DNA of 64,000 bases from Puffinus mauretanicus. Its lineage: Eukaryota > Chordata > Aves > Procellariiformes > Procellariidae. Made by a program: the position numbers and the translations under genes. The DNA lies in assembly GCA_023333565.1 (NCBI GenBank), contig JAJKFH010001062.1, positions 1-64,000 of the forward strand. Direction: 5' to 3'. This document shows, piece after piece, positions 34,276-47,448 of the stretch. Within the stretch, counting starts at the first letter, position 1. Each line of letters starts with the position of its first letter. A model generated the notes under the pieces. The model saw nothing but the letters and a program-made list of their open reading frames with translations. It made no database searches and was not told where the DNA came from.

Positions 34276-37160
34276 GAGGCAGCAACTCTGAAGCTTTGTT
34301 AAAAACATACGACTCCCGTTTAAACAAAAAAATCCTATTCCAGTACTGTCAATAGAATGTAGCACTTTATACAAGTTATTTCCTGTGTTTCTTCTTTGTG
34401 TATCTATACAACACATCTAGCAAAATAGGGTAACTTGATGAAGTGGCAAGTTTTTAAGGGAATATTATAGCTGTGTACAAATATGTTAAAGATGTAAACT
34501 GGAGCTAGACAAGATAAACTGGGGGCTTGTCAAACAATTCACCAGTCAGTTCCCCTAAAGCATGTAAGAGTGATGCGTGTTCATGTGGCAGGCAGGGATA
34601 TTTTTGTTCCTGGGGGATTTTTCCCCAACTCTGAAGTCAGTTAACCTCTTTTACTAGGAGGATCAGACTGCTGTTGGTGCCAGAAACCACAAACGTCTGG
34701 GACCAGTATGTCAGAGATTATTTCTGCTGAATCAGCTCTCAATGTAACAAATATATTAAACCAGTAACCCAAGCACAGAGACGTTTCATAACATAATGGG
34801 AACTGCACTGCAAAGTATATCTTTGATTTAGAGAAATTCTGAGCCCCTGCCCAATGTTCACTGTTACGTTTAAAAAAAAAAAAAAACAACAAAGAAACTT
34901 TTTGTGACACCAGCAACAAATTACAATACTAGTAAAACAACTGGTAGACTTTTCCAAGTCTTTCATTATGGATAACATTGAAGATAAAATAGGAGAAATA
35001 CCATTATATGATTTCTAAATCATCAAAGAAATTATTAAGCCAGTTATATTAAAAGTTACTTTAATTTAAAGGAATAATCGGAAATACATTATATATTAAA
35101 TGAAAAAGTAAGTTGCCATGCATGCCTTTTACTGGGTTAATATCACTTACAGTTGTTGTCAGGTATCTGATCATTTTAATAGGTAACATCTCTGTTAGGT
35201 TTCTTCAAAACGACCTATCTATCAGTTTGTACACGTATATGCATATGCTGTGTCACTGGCCCCCAAACAAACTGAAACCCATTCCTAGTTTGTAATTAAG
35301 GCTTCCAAATTCAAGTATCAACAATTAAAACTTAATAAAGCCACAGAATAGTAAACTTGATTCATAAGCCATGATAGCCAAGTCTTACTGTCCAAATCAA
35401 ACATACGTAGCTTCCTCAGCTGTAAGCAAGTCCTCGGTTACTTTGAACAGCACTGTTCTCTTATTTTCTGTGATTCACCTTATCCAGTAAATTCTAAGTT
35501 GATACCAGGTTTTTTCAAGATGTAGCATATAGAATACGTTATTCATAAATCACAGAAAGAAACAATATGGCTTACAAAAGGAATTACTGTTAAAAGCATA
35601 CATGTTTTTTCCAGCTTTAATTTATCTCAAAGACAGGTAATAGGCTTCCTTACAGAAAAATTCTTGAAATCAAATAAAAACCAAATATTCAGCCTGACTC
35701 TGCGGTTGGACCCCAACCTTAATATTTTTTTTCTTATTTCTAAACAGAACAGATTTCTACTTTTTTTATAAGATTTGCTATTAAATTAGTCTTAAATCGC
35801 TGGTTTTGCATTTTAAGGAACAGACCAGGGCCAAAGAAGGGGAGCATTTGTTGGAGTTTGGAAGAATACTTTTTTTTCTGAGGATGATTGCTTGCTGACT
35901 TTAAGTAGACTTGTAATCAAGTTAGTTGCACTGCCACAGGGCAGCACTGAGCAATGGACCTTCCTTCTTCAGCATGGTGCTCTCTCACGCTGAATGCTTC
36001 ATTTTGCCCTCCAAAAGCAAAGAAGATTCATGCTTTAAGTATAGTAAGTAAATAAAGCCAAAAGGGAAAAAAAGAGCCAGAGAGAAAGACAAAAATGTAC
36101 AGCATTCAGTTGCATGTGCTTCTGTACATGCCTACCAGGGTATTCCCACAACAGTCAAGATTTCTGCCAGTCCAGAGCTGACCAGCCCTCTTCAAATTCG
36201 CCGTCCCTTCCGGGTCAGTACTAGGGGCCAGTGCTGTCCATGTGGGTCTTGGGTTGTAAGTATAAGGCACAAGTAACTGACTCCTCAGCCAATTGTAAAG
36301 TATGGTCCATGTCAAAAATCCAAATCTGCAGTCATAGGTGTAATTAAAAGAGAAAAAAAGTAGCAGAAAATATGTTCCCAAGAGCATTCTTATCACAGCC
36401 AGTCACTCATATTGCATGTCTTTTTTTTTGTTAAAGAAGAGATTAACTTGTCACGGGTACCCAGCTCTATGTGTGTAGGTGAGAGGGAATAATTCTGTGT
36501 TAAGACAGATGTGCTGTTATTATGACTTCACTGATGTTTATCATCTAACTACTACAACTACTGGAGCCGTAAAAATAAATGGAGTAGCAGCAGCCACCAT
36601 AGAAAATGAGGCAGAGGAGAGATCTTATAAGCCAAATTGTTCTCTTGAGGTTCTGTGTCCTCTGTATGGTATGAATAGTGTTTGCAATAGCATGCATTGG
36701 TGTAATGTTTTCTAAAAATACTTTAGGCAAAATATAGAAAGATTAAAAAATCTCAATTAGTAGGTGGCCGTATTCATTTATACTTGTATGTATGTGAAGT
36801 TAATATAGTTAGTGCAAAGTAGCACAATCAAGTCAGTTTTCTACAGAATCTGGGGTGTTCATTTACAACAGAGTATTTGTATAGATACACAGAAGAAAAA
36901 AAACTTAAGTGCTTAAACTTCTGCTTAATGCACTTTTTCTGATCAGTACCACTCTTTCACAGCAAAGACAGTAAACCAAGTTTTTTTAGCTGAGTGAACT
37001 TAGCCTTAACTTAAGTGATTTTCTAAAATGGAATGAGATTAATCAGTACTTAATGTTAGGACAAATGACAGCCTAGGTTATTATGTCATCTCAGAAAGAC
37101 CACAGAAGGCAGAGAGACTTCCACCTTGTTTCCAAAAAGCCATGTAATCTTGATTCCTTT

Positions 37161-37181
37161 AAAAAAAAAAAAAAAAAAAAA
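37161..37181 (+). repeat. A-run of 21
   Basis: Uninterrupted adenines preceded by CTTTGATTCCTTT-like sequence on the plus strand. No recognised retrotransposon or processed pseudogene is seen to the left, so it is listed only as a homopolymer. Confidence 0.8.
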
Positions 37182-39086
37182 GGAAGGCTACTATTAACTC
37201 TTTTGAGGTAAAAGGTTGTTTTGACAATGTCATTATCGAGATTTATGGATGTATCTTGCAGCTTCACTCAAGATCTAATTCTCCTCAATCACTCCAAACG
37301 CTTGAGGACTGGTGATTGCTGGAATCCTCCATGGATTACCCCTGATCCTCAAGGACATGAGAGCAATTCCAAATTAACTTCCAAATACATTTATGTAAAC
37401 TGTGTATCCCGCTTCAGAAAGAATAATCCACTACATTCACATATAAACAGAACCTTTAAATATGCAACAGATGTTCCATTTTTTGAAAAGCTCTTGAATT
37501 CATTGACAGGTCTTTGGCTAAACTGATGAATTAATTTGTTCGGGGCGGATTTCATAAATCCTCTAATAATTCTTACCCTTACACATCTTGACTTGATTTC
37601 TGAGATCCGCGGCATGTGTTTTAAATGTTTTAACCTTTACTACTTTAATCAGGTAACATTTATTTCAGGGCTGGATGATGATCAGTCATTGAAAGATATA
37701 GTTGACTAGGAAATAAAATCCAATTTGTCAGTTAAACAAACCACATCTGAAATAAGAAGAAATCAGTCTGTATTACTGGATCCCTGAAATGCTTAGCGGT
37801 TTTGATGTCACTCTCCCTTTCAAGAATATATAGTGCTGGATTGCTATGTATTGCTGGATGCAGTGCTGGTATGCAGAAACCACAGTTGCCATGCTTATGT
37901 CAACTGATTTCTTGAGGTAGTTCGAATGTAAGCCTTTACCTCTGTACTGGGATTTATTTCTGTCATTTTAAGCTATTTTTATTTAATACTTAGAGGCTAG
38001 GTACCAATTTAAACAGCAATGAAATCAGTCTGAAAAACAAATTTTGTCTAAACTGTTTGCTTTGGAGACTACGTTAATGCCTCTGATGTAATGTACTAAA
38101 TTATAACAAATAATTTAAGTTTTTTTTATTGACAGATGTGTTTGATAGAGTGCAATAAAATGTGCAGGTAGCACTGCATTAGAAAGATTTTTGTCTTCCA
38201 TTGCTAGACAACTGGCATGCCAGCCACCCACTCAATAAACCTGCATATATTTTCTTACTGTAATGGGACATTCAGAGGTCCAGAAGTCTACAGTCTCTAA
38301 GATATGATAAGAATATATTACATTTATAATGTTTTTATTTCTGATGAAAACCATAAACAGAGCAAACAGCCATTTTTTTGCCTCTTCCATGATGTTTGCT
38401 CATAAATCTAGGTTTAGCCAGATTTTGAAGAGTCTGAGTACATCTGTATGAATCCTCAGAGTTATGAGTGTTACAACCTAGTTAAAGACACTGACATCCA
38501 TTCTGTAGTGCCTGATGCTTTCGTGCTCTGATGCATTTCTAAATGAACTCTGCTACTTCAAGCAAAATGATTCTGGTGAAAGAATTGCAGGATTAGACAG
38601 TACATAACAAAAATAGACCTGCCCATCTTAATTCAGCCTTCAGAAATAAACTGAATTCTAGTTAAAATCCATCTAGGTGGTTTACATTTATTTGAAAGAG
38701 GTCTGCAATTAAGGTTTCTTAATTTGGGCCAGTTATGTATATATGCTTCTTACATCTCTAATGTGAAAATGCTGTTCATGAAGTGGAACTAATTTCATGA
38801 GTGAAAAAATAGTTGAAAAATGAAAATTCTATTTACAATCTTGGGGTTTTTTTTCATTTTCTAAGCTATTCTGGAAACAGGACACTTAAAGCATATTTTT
38901 TCCCCTTGATGTGTTCACCACAGCCTTTCTTGCCAGTTTCTCCATAGGCCATGATAATATCAGCTATCAGCTGACTAGCAGAAGCCAAGCAAAATGTGTA
39001 TTAACTGCTTCCTATCTGCCTTTCCTTTTACAATGCCACTCATATTGACCTCTCTACCCAGATGACAAATTTCATTAAATTTTAGA

Positions 39087-39136
39087 AATGTAATTATAAT
39101 GGAGATTTTTTTAATGTAATTATAATGGAGATTTTT
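39087..39136 (+). repeat. 26-bp tandem duplication
   Basis: The 24-bp string starting AATGTAATTATAATGGAG occurs at 39087-39110 and again at 39113-39136 with no mismatch, separated by TT. It lies about 50 bp left of a CR1 3' fragment. Confidence 0.9.
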
Positions 39137-39184
39137 AAAACTTGACCGGACAAAGTCCTGAGCAACATATTCTAACTTTTGGAC

Positions 39185-39402
39185 ATTAGGAGAAATTTCT
39201 TTACTGAAAGAGTGGTCAGGCCTTGGAACAGGCTGCCCAGGGAAGTGGTGGAGTCACCATCCCTGGAAGTATTTGAAAGACGTGTAGATGTGGCTCTTAG
39301 GGACATGGTTTAGTGGACATGGTGTGTTGGGTTGACAGTTGGACACGACGATCTTAGAGGTCTTTTCCAACCTCTATGATTCTATGATTCTATGATTCTA
39401 TG
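39185..39402 (+). mobile_element. CR1 3' end fragment
   Basis: This 218-bp piece starts at ATTAGGAGAAATTTC and encodes [20 protein letters not shown], then contains GGACATGGTTTAGTGG and the terminal ATTCTATG repeats (39376-39402). It is close to identical to 9326-9540 over most of its length, so both belong to one CR1 subfamily. The insertion is severely 5'-truncated. Confidence 0.93.
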
Positions 39403-39411
39403 AAATTAGGC

Positions 39412-39490
39412 CTTCTTTCAGCAAGAGGTTGGATGTATGATCACCCAAAACCTCTTCTGAGTAGCTTTGTCAAAGATTCTGTGATTCTGT
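39412..39490 (+). mobile_element. Possible older CR1 tail
   Basis: Directly after the preceding fragment, AAGAGGTTGGATGTATGATC and a terminal AAGATTCTGTGATTCTG resemble the last 75 bp of a diverged CR1 3' UTR. The younger copy may have landed at or inside this older one. The match is short. Confidence 0.4.
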
Positions 39491-42400
39491 CTCCCATCAG
39501 TTGAAATTGGCCCAAAGACTTGGAAATTATTAGAGGACACTAGTAGATGATACAATCACATGTGTTTTGCAAAGTCCTATGGAAGATTACAATACATGTG
39601 GTGCAATATAAAAGAAAAGATCCAAAGTGCAGAGTGCACATAGCTGAATATTAGTTCATCCCTGTGAACCGCTGTACAGCTCGTACTGGAACAACCAGAA
39701 TTCATTGTTATCAGAGGTCCTTTAAAGGTATGATCTGGAGAAGTCAGTCAAAATCTCCTGGTGTATAATTTGTTTCATACGTCATATTTGGCACTCTGTT
39801 CCCACTTCATAAATGATAAGGAATGGTTATTTATGAGAAATTGAACTGCTTTCATCTTATTAGAGGGGAATTCCTGCAGGGTAAATCTAAATTACAGTAT
39901 TCTCAGGGATCAGGATCGATGCTAATGTGCTGTCCCCATTGCAATAAGAAGGCAAACAGACTTTGTGCCTTTGAGTTGCTCACCAGAAACAAGCCTAGCC
40001 ACTGGGAAAAATGCCTACAGGAATTTTCAAATTGTTGTCAGACACTGTAGCTTACAAATGCTAAACAAACTGCAGTATGTTATGAAAACAACTATGTGAT
40101 TACCCAATTCTCCACTTTGCTATATTACCAACTTCGGAACATACTAGTGCAAAATAGGTGACAGGATAAACCTATAACTGAAAACCAAATATACCATAAA
40201 CTGCATGAAGTTGTTAATTAATTTTCTTCAAATACTTTAGTTAATAGTAACAATACCTTCCGTCACAGCATCTCTGGTACCTAATCAGTAACATATTGCA
40301 GTGTATACTGAGAGCAGCAAGTATCTCATAGCTCAGCAATCAAACATGAGGAGGTTAAGTGAAAGACTTGCCCCAGAGAAAAAAAATTCTTACAATAGCC
40401 AGCAATAAAGTGTCCTTTAATTCTTAGTTTCTCATTTCTAAACTCCAGATTTACACTGCTGACCTCAAATTCTAAGATCAACTTTTACTGGTAGTATGTT
40501 GTTTTCTACTAAAACTTTGAGATTCATTCGGAAGTCAAAGGACCCCAAGCTTAGCTGCAGAAATAGATCATATACAAATCTGCAGTGAAACAGCATCATC
40601 CATGCCAGGAAAATAATCTCGTATAAACACAGAAATCATTCTCCTATATCAACTGAAGTGGGTGTGGCCATTTCCATAACATAACCAGAAAAGACTATAT
40701 TGCTCAGCGGCTGACTCTGCACTCTGTTTTGGAATGAATGTGCCTCTAAGATAAGAAAATGGAGTACTGTTTTACTAAGTTTATGTATCATTTACAATGA
40801 AAATACACCACCAAAACTAGCCACTGTCATTTGACAAACGCAGTTCATTTGGCAAAAACAGCTAGTCTACATGTATACTGAAAACTTCTCCCAGTATTGT
40901 AATATAAGTAGTATGATTCCTAACAATATATTTTGACTAAGAAATTACTGAATTAATTTGTTTAGGTAAATAGGATAAGTTATTCCCAAAAAAGTACTCT
41001 GTTGCCAGTGGGGGTTGTATTTAAATTAGAAGAGTACCCAAGTGTAGCTATATTATAGTAATTGTACTGGGAAATGCGTTCTTCGGTTTGTCCACAGTGA
41101 CCTAGCTTTGAATTAGCTAATCTGGGTGTCAGGTAGCAGCTCAGCCACGTCAGAAAAGAGCCCAGCAAGGGTGAGTTTTTGTATTTTTTCTGGTAGGCTT
41201 TGCAGCCTGCACTGTGCTCTATCTTGTTGAAATGATGCTGATAACTGCACCCAAGCAAGCCAGTTTAAAGGTAACTTAGATTATTCAGTGTGCAGTCACA
41301 GGTGAAGCTCTTACATATCAACCTAGTTTATTGCTATTGCTGCGTATTTACTTTCAGTTGCATGATAGCTGTGGCCTCATAGAGTGACAGGAGAAAAGAC
41401 TTGTCAATGTGCCTAGTTTCTACAGAAGTCATATTTATCCCTGCGGAAAAAAAAACATTTATTCTAATTGAACAATCATAACTGGCTGCCACTTTAAAAC
41501 ACTGCCTTAACATTGGAGTTGACAAAGAAAAATGCTTAAGGCACTGGAATTAAACCTTGAAAAGTGTTCCAGTCACATCACAATCCTGTATTTTATAAAA
41601 AGGCTTTTTCTACCTTTCAAGTAATATAAAACAGTTCAGTTAACTGGGGCGAAGACATAGATTATGATCCCGCTTCTGTTTCTTTCTTGCCTTCCCTTTT
41701 GCTTGTTTTCCTTCTGACTTCAGGAAGGATTCCTAGGGCCAGAGGGGAGATAGAGACTGCAGGCTTTCAAAAACAAGTACAAGAAATCCCAGAGCTGAGA
41801 GACGTATCCATATGCATATTTGCTGACTCACAAAATTATTTATGTCCAAGCTTCCTACAGATGGAGCTATAATGCAGTTTGTAAGGGCCTGTTTTCTTTC
41901 ACAGCAGATAAAGGGATGGCATCTCTGCAAGTGGGCTTCTTGTTTAGATGCCTGATGTTGTTTAGCCAATTTACTTCTGTTTTATTGGAGCAAGTACTTT
42001 CCAGAAAAGGTTAATTTAAAAGGTACAGCTTCTGCTAGGTCGAATTTTATGCAGAAAAGTGGCTTTTGAGTTTGCTGAACTTCATTTTCTTCCTGTTTAA
42101 TACTACTGCATTTAGCTTATTACTTTCTTCAATCCTTTCTTCAATATGGCAGTTAATACCGAAAAAGAAAAAAACAAAGAACATATCTGAAGAAAACAGA
42201 GACATAGGCTCAGTGTCATTGCTGTATCATTCTACTCTTGCTTCTACTCTTGCTCATGCCTTCTGCTTCTGTTTTGCCTTTTCTGTTATCTGCCTAGATG
42301 GTAGGCTTTGGGGACCAAAGCCAGTTTCTCCACGTGTGGAGTTACATGAATATTATACTAAAGCCTTTGTTTTAGAAAACAGACAGATGGCTGCAATTTG

Positions 42401-45400
42401 ATTTTTCTTGGGATCCTCTAGAAGGTTAAAGAGACATCTTAAATTGTATCTTTCAGACTCCTCCGATACCTTATCCCAAAGTATTCATACTTTCTGATCT
42501 TCTGTTGTGCCACTTACCCAGCAGACTGCAAGTAAGGAAGTGCCTGGGCTGGCACCATGGACAGAGGCCCCCAGTGAAGCGGCTGGAGCTGCAGACCATA
42601 AATTCCTGACAAACCTTACTTGTGTGTAACTAAAAGATTTAAATTATTTGATTAGGTTAACTGCATTAGCTGCACTGGTAGATTTTGAGGATGGATAATT
42701 CTTCCCTCAAAACTGGACAAAACCAAAAGTTCCTCTTCTATGAAATATCTGTAGATTGGGGGAGTTTCAAATTGACGACTGGTAGCTGAAAGAGTCTGCA
42801 GTCGTATTCCCTACCATATAATCTGAGAATAATAGTAAACACCATTATGAATCAATAGTCCAATCTTGTAACATGACACTGGCAGACTTTGCTTTTGGTA
42901 GTGATCTTCCGCCCTCCAAAATACATTTTCAGCTCCCTGCAATGTTCTCCATTGCTACATCTAATAAACACAGCTTTAGCCCTAGGAAGACACAATCCAG
43001 ACACACTCCGTGTGGCATGTGGGGGCTTCCATTTTTATTTACCTCTTGAGAAATGGATTGGAGCTGGAAGACATTTGCTGTCCCCAAAGGACACTATAAT
43101 TCAAATACAGCTTCTGGAATTTCACCACTGCAGTGTAATTGACCATTCTCACTGACCTGAAAAAAGATAATAAGGGGTGTGTGTAGTGCGTGTGTCCTAA
43201 AATTATTTTTATCATCCATTTTATGTTCAACAGTTTGTCACACACTTTTGGCTTAAGACCCCTTGCTGATACACTGGGACTTCTTAGTCACAGACACCCC
43301 TGTATCAGCCACACCTGCAAGACTTGTGCAAGTGGGTTTTCAAGACTAGGTAGAGATGAGGTGTTCCTCAGCCCTGAGACAAAGCACTGCATCCTAACAC
43401 AGTGCCACTCATCAAAGCTTTTTGCATATGAGGGTTGGCTCCTTTTTATTGGTGTTGGCTTCTATGAGATTATATTTTGTTCATCATATGCAAAATACAA
43501 GCAAAATATCTTCTGCCAGGGGCTCTAGGAGTCCATTTTGGGAGACTTTAGGCTAGTTTTGCCTAAAACCTAAGGCTGAGGAGAGATTCAGGAATGGAGA
43601 AGAGATTCTTGCTGGTTGAGAATATGGGCACGGGGCCTCAAGAACAGCAGGAAGAATCACTTCTAGCTGAATTTATGATCCACAGTGGTGGTGGTAATGT
43701 AGGTTGCAGTCCCTGCATTATGTTTTATGGTAAATGCTTCTGTCTTACTGCAGATGATCTATTTGTGGCTAACTTCTATTCACCTGGCACTCTCCAAACA
43801 ATGGAAATGCTCCTTGTCTGGCAAGGTAGGCCTCAAAAGTGGCCTCTGTGACTAAAAGTAACAAAAATGCTTCTCAGTGGACCACACATGAACCAACTGG
43901 GCATATGGGCCTATTAGTCTTGTGCTCATGGAGCTAAATAGAATAACACTCAGAAATATTACAGAACATGGAAGTTATTTTCTGTGGAAATCAAACCCTT
44001 CAAGATGTGAATCACAAAAAAAAAACGAATTTCTGAAACACAAGTGGTCCTTGATTGAGAGATTCAGTTGGTAATGACAGCTTTGTATAATGATGACTTT
44101 GGGAAATTTCAGGTGCTGAGAAGGCAAAGCCTGTTTCATATATTCCATCTCATATATCACGAGTTAAGGCAGTTCTTCCTTTTGACCATACACTAAAGTT
44201 TGGCGACACATACACTTGTCGCCAGCACCAGTGAGCCATCTCTGACAGATATTATCAAAAGTATGAACAAAAGATAATTTGATTGTAAAAAAATTACATA
44301 CTTTGCTTCTTGAAAGGCAGCTTGTGTTGATAACGCATCCTTTTCTATGCAAATGATGCTAAAATTTTATCCCCCAGAGACATGCTCCTAATGTAGAACT
44401 GAGTGCATTCTCAGAAAACAAAAATTGATGCTATCTCCCACCTCAGTTGAAAGCTGCCCAGAAAAAAGGGTTTACAATGCAATTGAGATGTTGGCTTTAG
44501 AGTTTCTTGTATTTTGTTTAAGGACTACTTTTTTCTGTGTTACAGTAGTGCCTGAATATGATGAAGGAAGCACTCTGCCTTTCCTTCACTTGCTGCCTGC
44601 GACACTGTTATTTATGATTTCAGAGTTGTATCTTTCAAGTTCATAGGAAGGCCACCCAACCTTAATCTTTTGAGGGCTAGTGAGTCAGGCGTAGTGGTGA
44701 GACTGTAAGCCCTGTCTTGACGTTGGACTATGTAGTGGACAGTTTATTTCTGAATACCTGTAGGAAACACATTAAAGATTTTAAGCTCCTACGACAGTAG
44801 TGGCAGGATATACAAATGGAGGATACTAAACTGGGCAATAGAAGAGCTGAAACACAAGGAGCAGGTTGCATGCAGCTTCTGTCTACTTTGTACTTCTTTT
44901 CTTGCTTTGGTTGGGGAAGAGGGCTGCAGCCATCATCAGGATCCTGACACTGCTGTGTGATTCTCTTATGGGTACTACTCGTGAAGTTTACACTGTGTAT
45001 AAACTAGCTGGAAGGTTGAGTGCTGTGAAAAAGTAGACTGCCACAAAACTGAAGTAGAGGGAGAAGGATCTGCTGTGCCAGATTCAGCCCCAGAATGAAT
45101 TATTTCCCCCCTTGCTGGCCTCTCTAAAACTTAGCACATCTGTGGTCCCTGCAATTTACTGAAGCATTTGTTTGCACTTTGACTAGAGAGAACTAGTATG
45201 CTGTCTATTGTCATTTATCCAACTTACCACAGTCTGACTATTAGCTTTTGCAATGTTAACCACTCTAGTCTTTTATGTCTCAGCTTGCATTTTGTTCCCT
45301 AAACTATTTTGGTCTAACACCTTAGCTCTATGCATACCAGTCCTAATACAGAGGGCTTAAAGGTGCTCTGTGCTTTTAAAATATGAAATTAAAAGCAGCC

Positions 45401-46309
45401 TGAGAAGATCTAATAATTATTAAACATTTGGTGTCAGCATTGTTCAAGTTCTTCATGGTTTCCTCAGTAGCTGAGGAGGATTCTTATCTAAAGTTTGTTG
45501 GAAGTCGTAGGGCCAACTCCTACTGATTTCATTTAGGTGTGTTTCATTAGAAATCTTATCAGGCCCTAGACCCAAACTTTATACATACTGTTACAATCCC
45601 TATGGCTATACACGTTTATAAAGATGTGGAGTCAAGTTTGCAGATAAAGATTTGTTTTCAGATTAGAAACTTAAACCATACAGATTATTTCTGCATCAAA
45701 TAACTCATCTTTCATATTCTGTGCCACATAGCCTCCAGAAGAATCCAACTCAGCAGCCAAAAGAAATCACTCTACACTTGCTTGATACTTAACACTAACA
45801 TCTGGGAGGGCAACCTAGGTGTTGAGTGAGAGGAAATGGCAACACCCCATTTAGCTAGAGTGCACCATCCGATCTTATGTCTCTTTTCTGCTTCTTGTCA
45901 AGCAAGTTCTCAATTTTGGTTTGAAACGTCTACTCCTTTTCCTTAATAAACAACTCCCACTTGGAAGGTGGAGTGCTAAAGCACATGCCTAGGCTCAAGA
46001 AGAAAGCCTTCCTATCCTTGGTAAGTTAACATGGAGAGCATCCAAGTACAGGAAGATAAGGAGAAAAGGCTTGAAAGCAATCCTCCAATGGATCCATGCC
46101 ACATTAGTTTTGTGAAAGATACTAAATGATAAACTATGAAAATGGGTGGAAGGGAAAAGTGGGAGCAAAAACCAAAAGCTTTATCTAGAACAGAAGGTAC
46201 ATGCAATGGAAGATGTAGAGATCACTTAGACATGAATGTTCCTTCAATCTTAATTTCCTTTTAGTCTGATATAGAAATAAAAGGATTTTTTTTTTATATT
46301 AAGCATATT

Positions 46310-46960
46310 TTAAACCATGAACCAAGCAGACGAAAAAAGATTAATAATTGCATAATTCCTGTCTGTTTTCCTTTTTTTCTTTCTCTGGAGATAAAAGTCC
46401 TGCTTTTGCCATAGGCATAATTTCCATTTCAGCATATTCTTCTGGTATTTGCTGTTCCTGCCTGCTTCTTCAAGGGGAACTTGCACATTTAAAATGTTTA
46501 CTGATTTCAGACTCTCTCCACAAACTTCAGTGTCTTTTAGAATAACAACACATGCTGTCTGTCTCTGAAGTGTAGTCTCTTCTTGTTTCATTATGGGACT
46601 ATTGATTCTAGGGAAGAAAAGAGCTTGAATCATTAGGTACATTATATCCAATTGTAGGATTATCCTATCACATATGGGCTGCAAAGCTAGGATTGTTAGC
46701 CACAGAAAGCATGGAAGGCTGAAGGCAGGATCTGTTTCCAGGAGGGGTGGATAACTGGGGAAAAGAGAGCATAAACCTGGCTTATTTTGATGTACCAGTT
46801 TCCAGGACCTCCCTTGGGAACACAGACTAGAAGCAGACGTAAATTTCTCCTGAGAAACCCATTCAGTACCCTGCATGAATACCAGATCACAGAAAGCAAA
46901 GGCTTCATATATATGTCTTTCCTCAACTGTGCTTAGAACTTCCTTGCTATTACCAAGCAT
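46310..46960 (-). other. Unassigned 216-codon open frame
   Basis: The longest ATG-initiated frame outside the gene, the CR1 copies and the CpG island. It starts MLGNSKEVLSTVEERHIYEA and ends with a lysine-rich stretch then NLFSSAWFMV. I recognise no domain. It has many W, C and L residues as expected for random translation of AT-rich DNA. On the same strand another frame gives a shorter stretch, QIPEEYAEMEIMPMAKAGLL, ending at a stop near 46345. A decayed exon or repeat is possible. I do not call it a gene. Confidence 0.2.
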
Positions 46961-46999
46961 ATAGGTCAGGAAGTCCGTATGGTATCCAGCTAATTAAAT

Positions 47000-47057
47000 G
47001 GAATAAAATATAGAATAAAATAGAATAAAAATGTCAGATAGAATAAAAATATCAGAC
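47000..47057 (+). repeat. GAATAAAA-type short repeats
   Basis: Four imperfect copies of TAGAATAAAAT in about 58 bp, the last two carrying an ATGTCAGA / ATATCAGA extension. This is a small local tandem expansion. Confidence 0.7.
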
Positions 47058-47448
47058 GATTAGCTTGATTGACTGGATTTTGGTGAGAAGGCTATAGCAG
47101 CTGTGCCAACTCTTGCAAAAAAAAAAAAAAGATGATAAATTCTTTAATTATTATAACTGGTCATAATGTACTATTTTAGTCTCATTTGAAAAGCAGAGTC
47201 TGCAATGGCACAATGTTTGCAATATACAGGCAAGATGTAATAAATATGAATTGTAATAGGGCATTGCACTCCAAATATTGGTGTGGTGAGGAGCTGTTTT
47301 GATCTGTACAAAGAAAAGAAAGATCATTCTTTGGCTAAGAATACCCCAAACACTTCATTCACTGTAAAAGTTTGGTTTGTTTTTTTTTTTTCTATGTAGA
47401 TTCACAAAATGCTCAAAAAGAAGCTGTTCTGTTACTAAGACTGAGTAA

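Larger units (their letters stand above)
32669..39184. other. Intergenic, no gene seen
   Basis: About 6.5 kb of AT-rich DNA. Simple tracts include a (CA)n run at 34260-34275, A-runs at 34870-34885 and 37161-37181, and T-rich patches near 33820-33840. Short frames show no domain, and I see no splice-consistent exon. Confidence 0.55.
39491..47448. other. Intergenic, no gene supported
   Basis: About 8 kb of AT-rich DNA. There is a 216-codon open frame on the minus strand at 46310-46960 (listed separately), a small A-rich repeat near 47.0 kb, and nothing else I can assign. Confidence 0.5.

Noticed and set aside
36180..36260. Possible CR1 RT piece (GSVLG-like reading near GGGTCAGTACTAGGGGCCAG)
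   Set aside because: The similarity covers about 30 bases and is not supported by flanking CR1 sequence in any frame.
42066..42401. 111-codon plus-strand frame with a hydrophobic start
   Set aside because: The apparent signal-like segment arises from a T-rich tract. No splice or family evidence.
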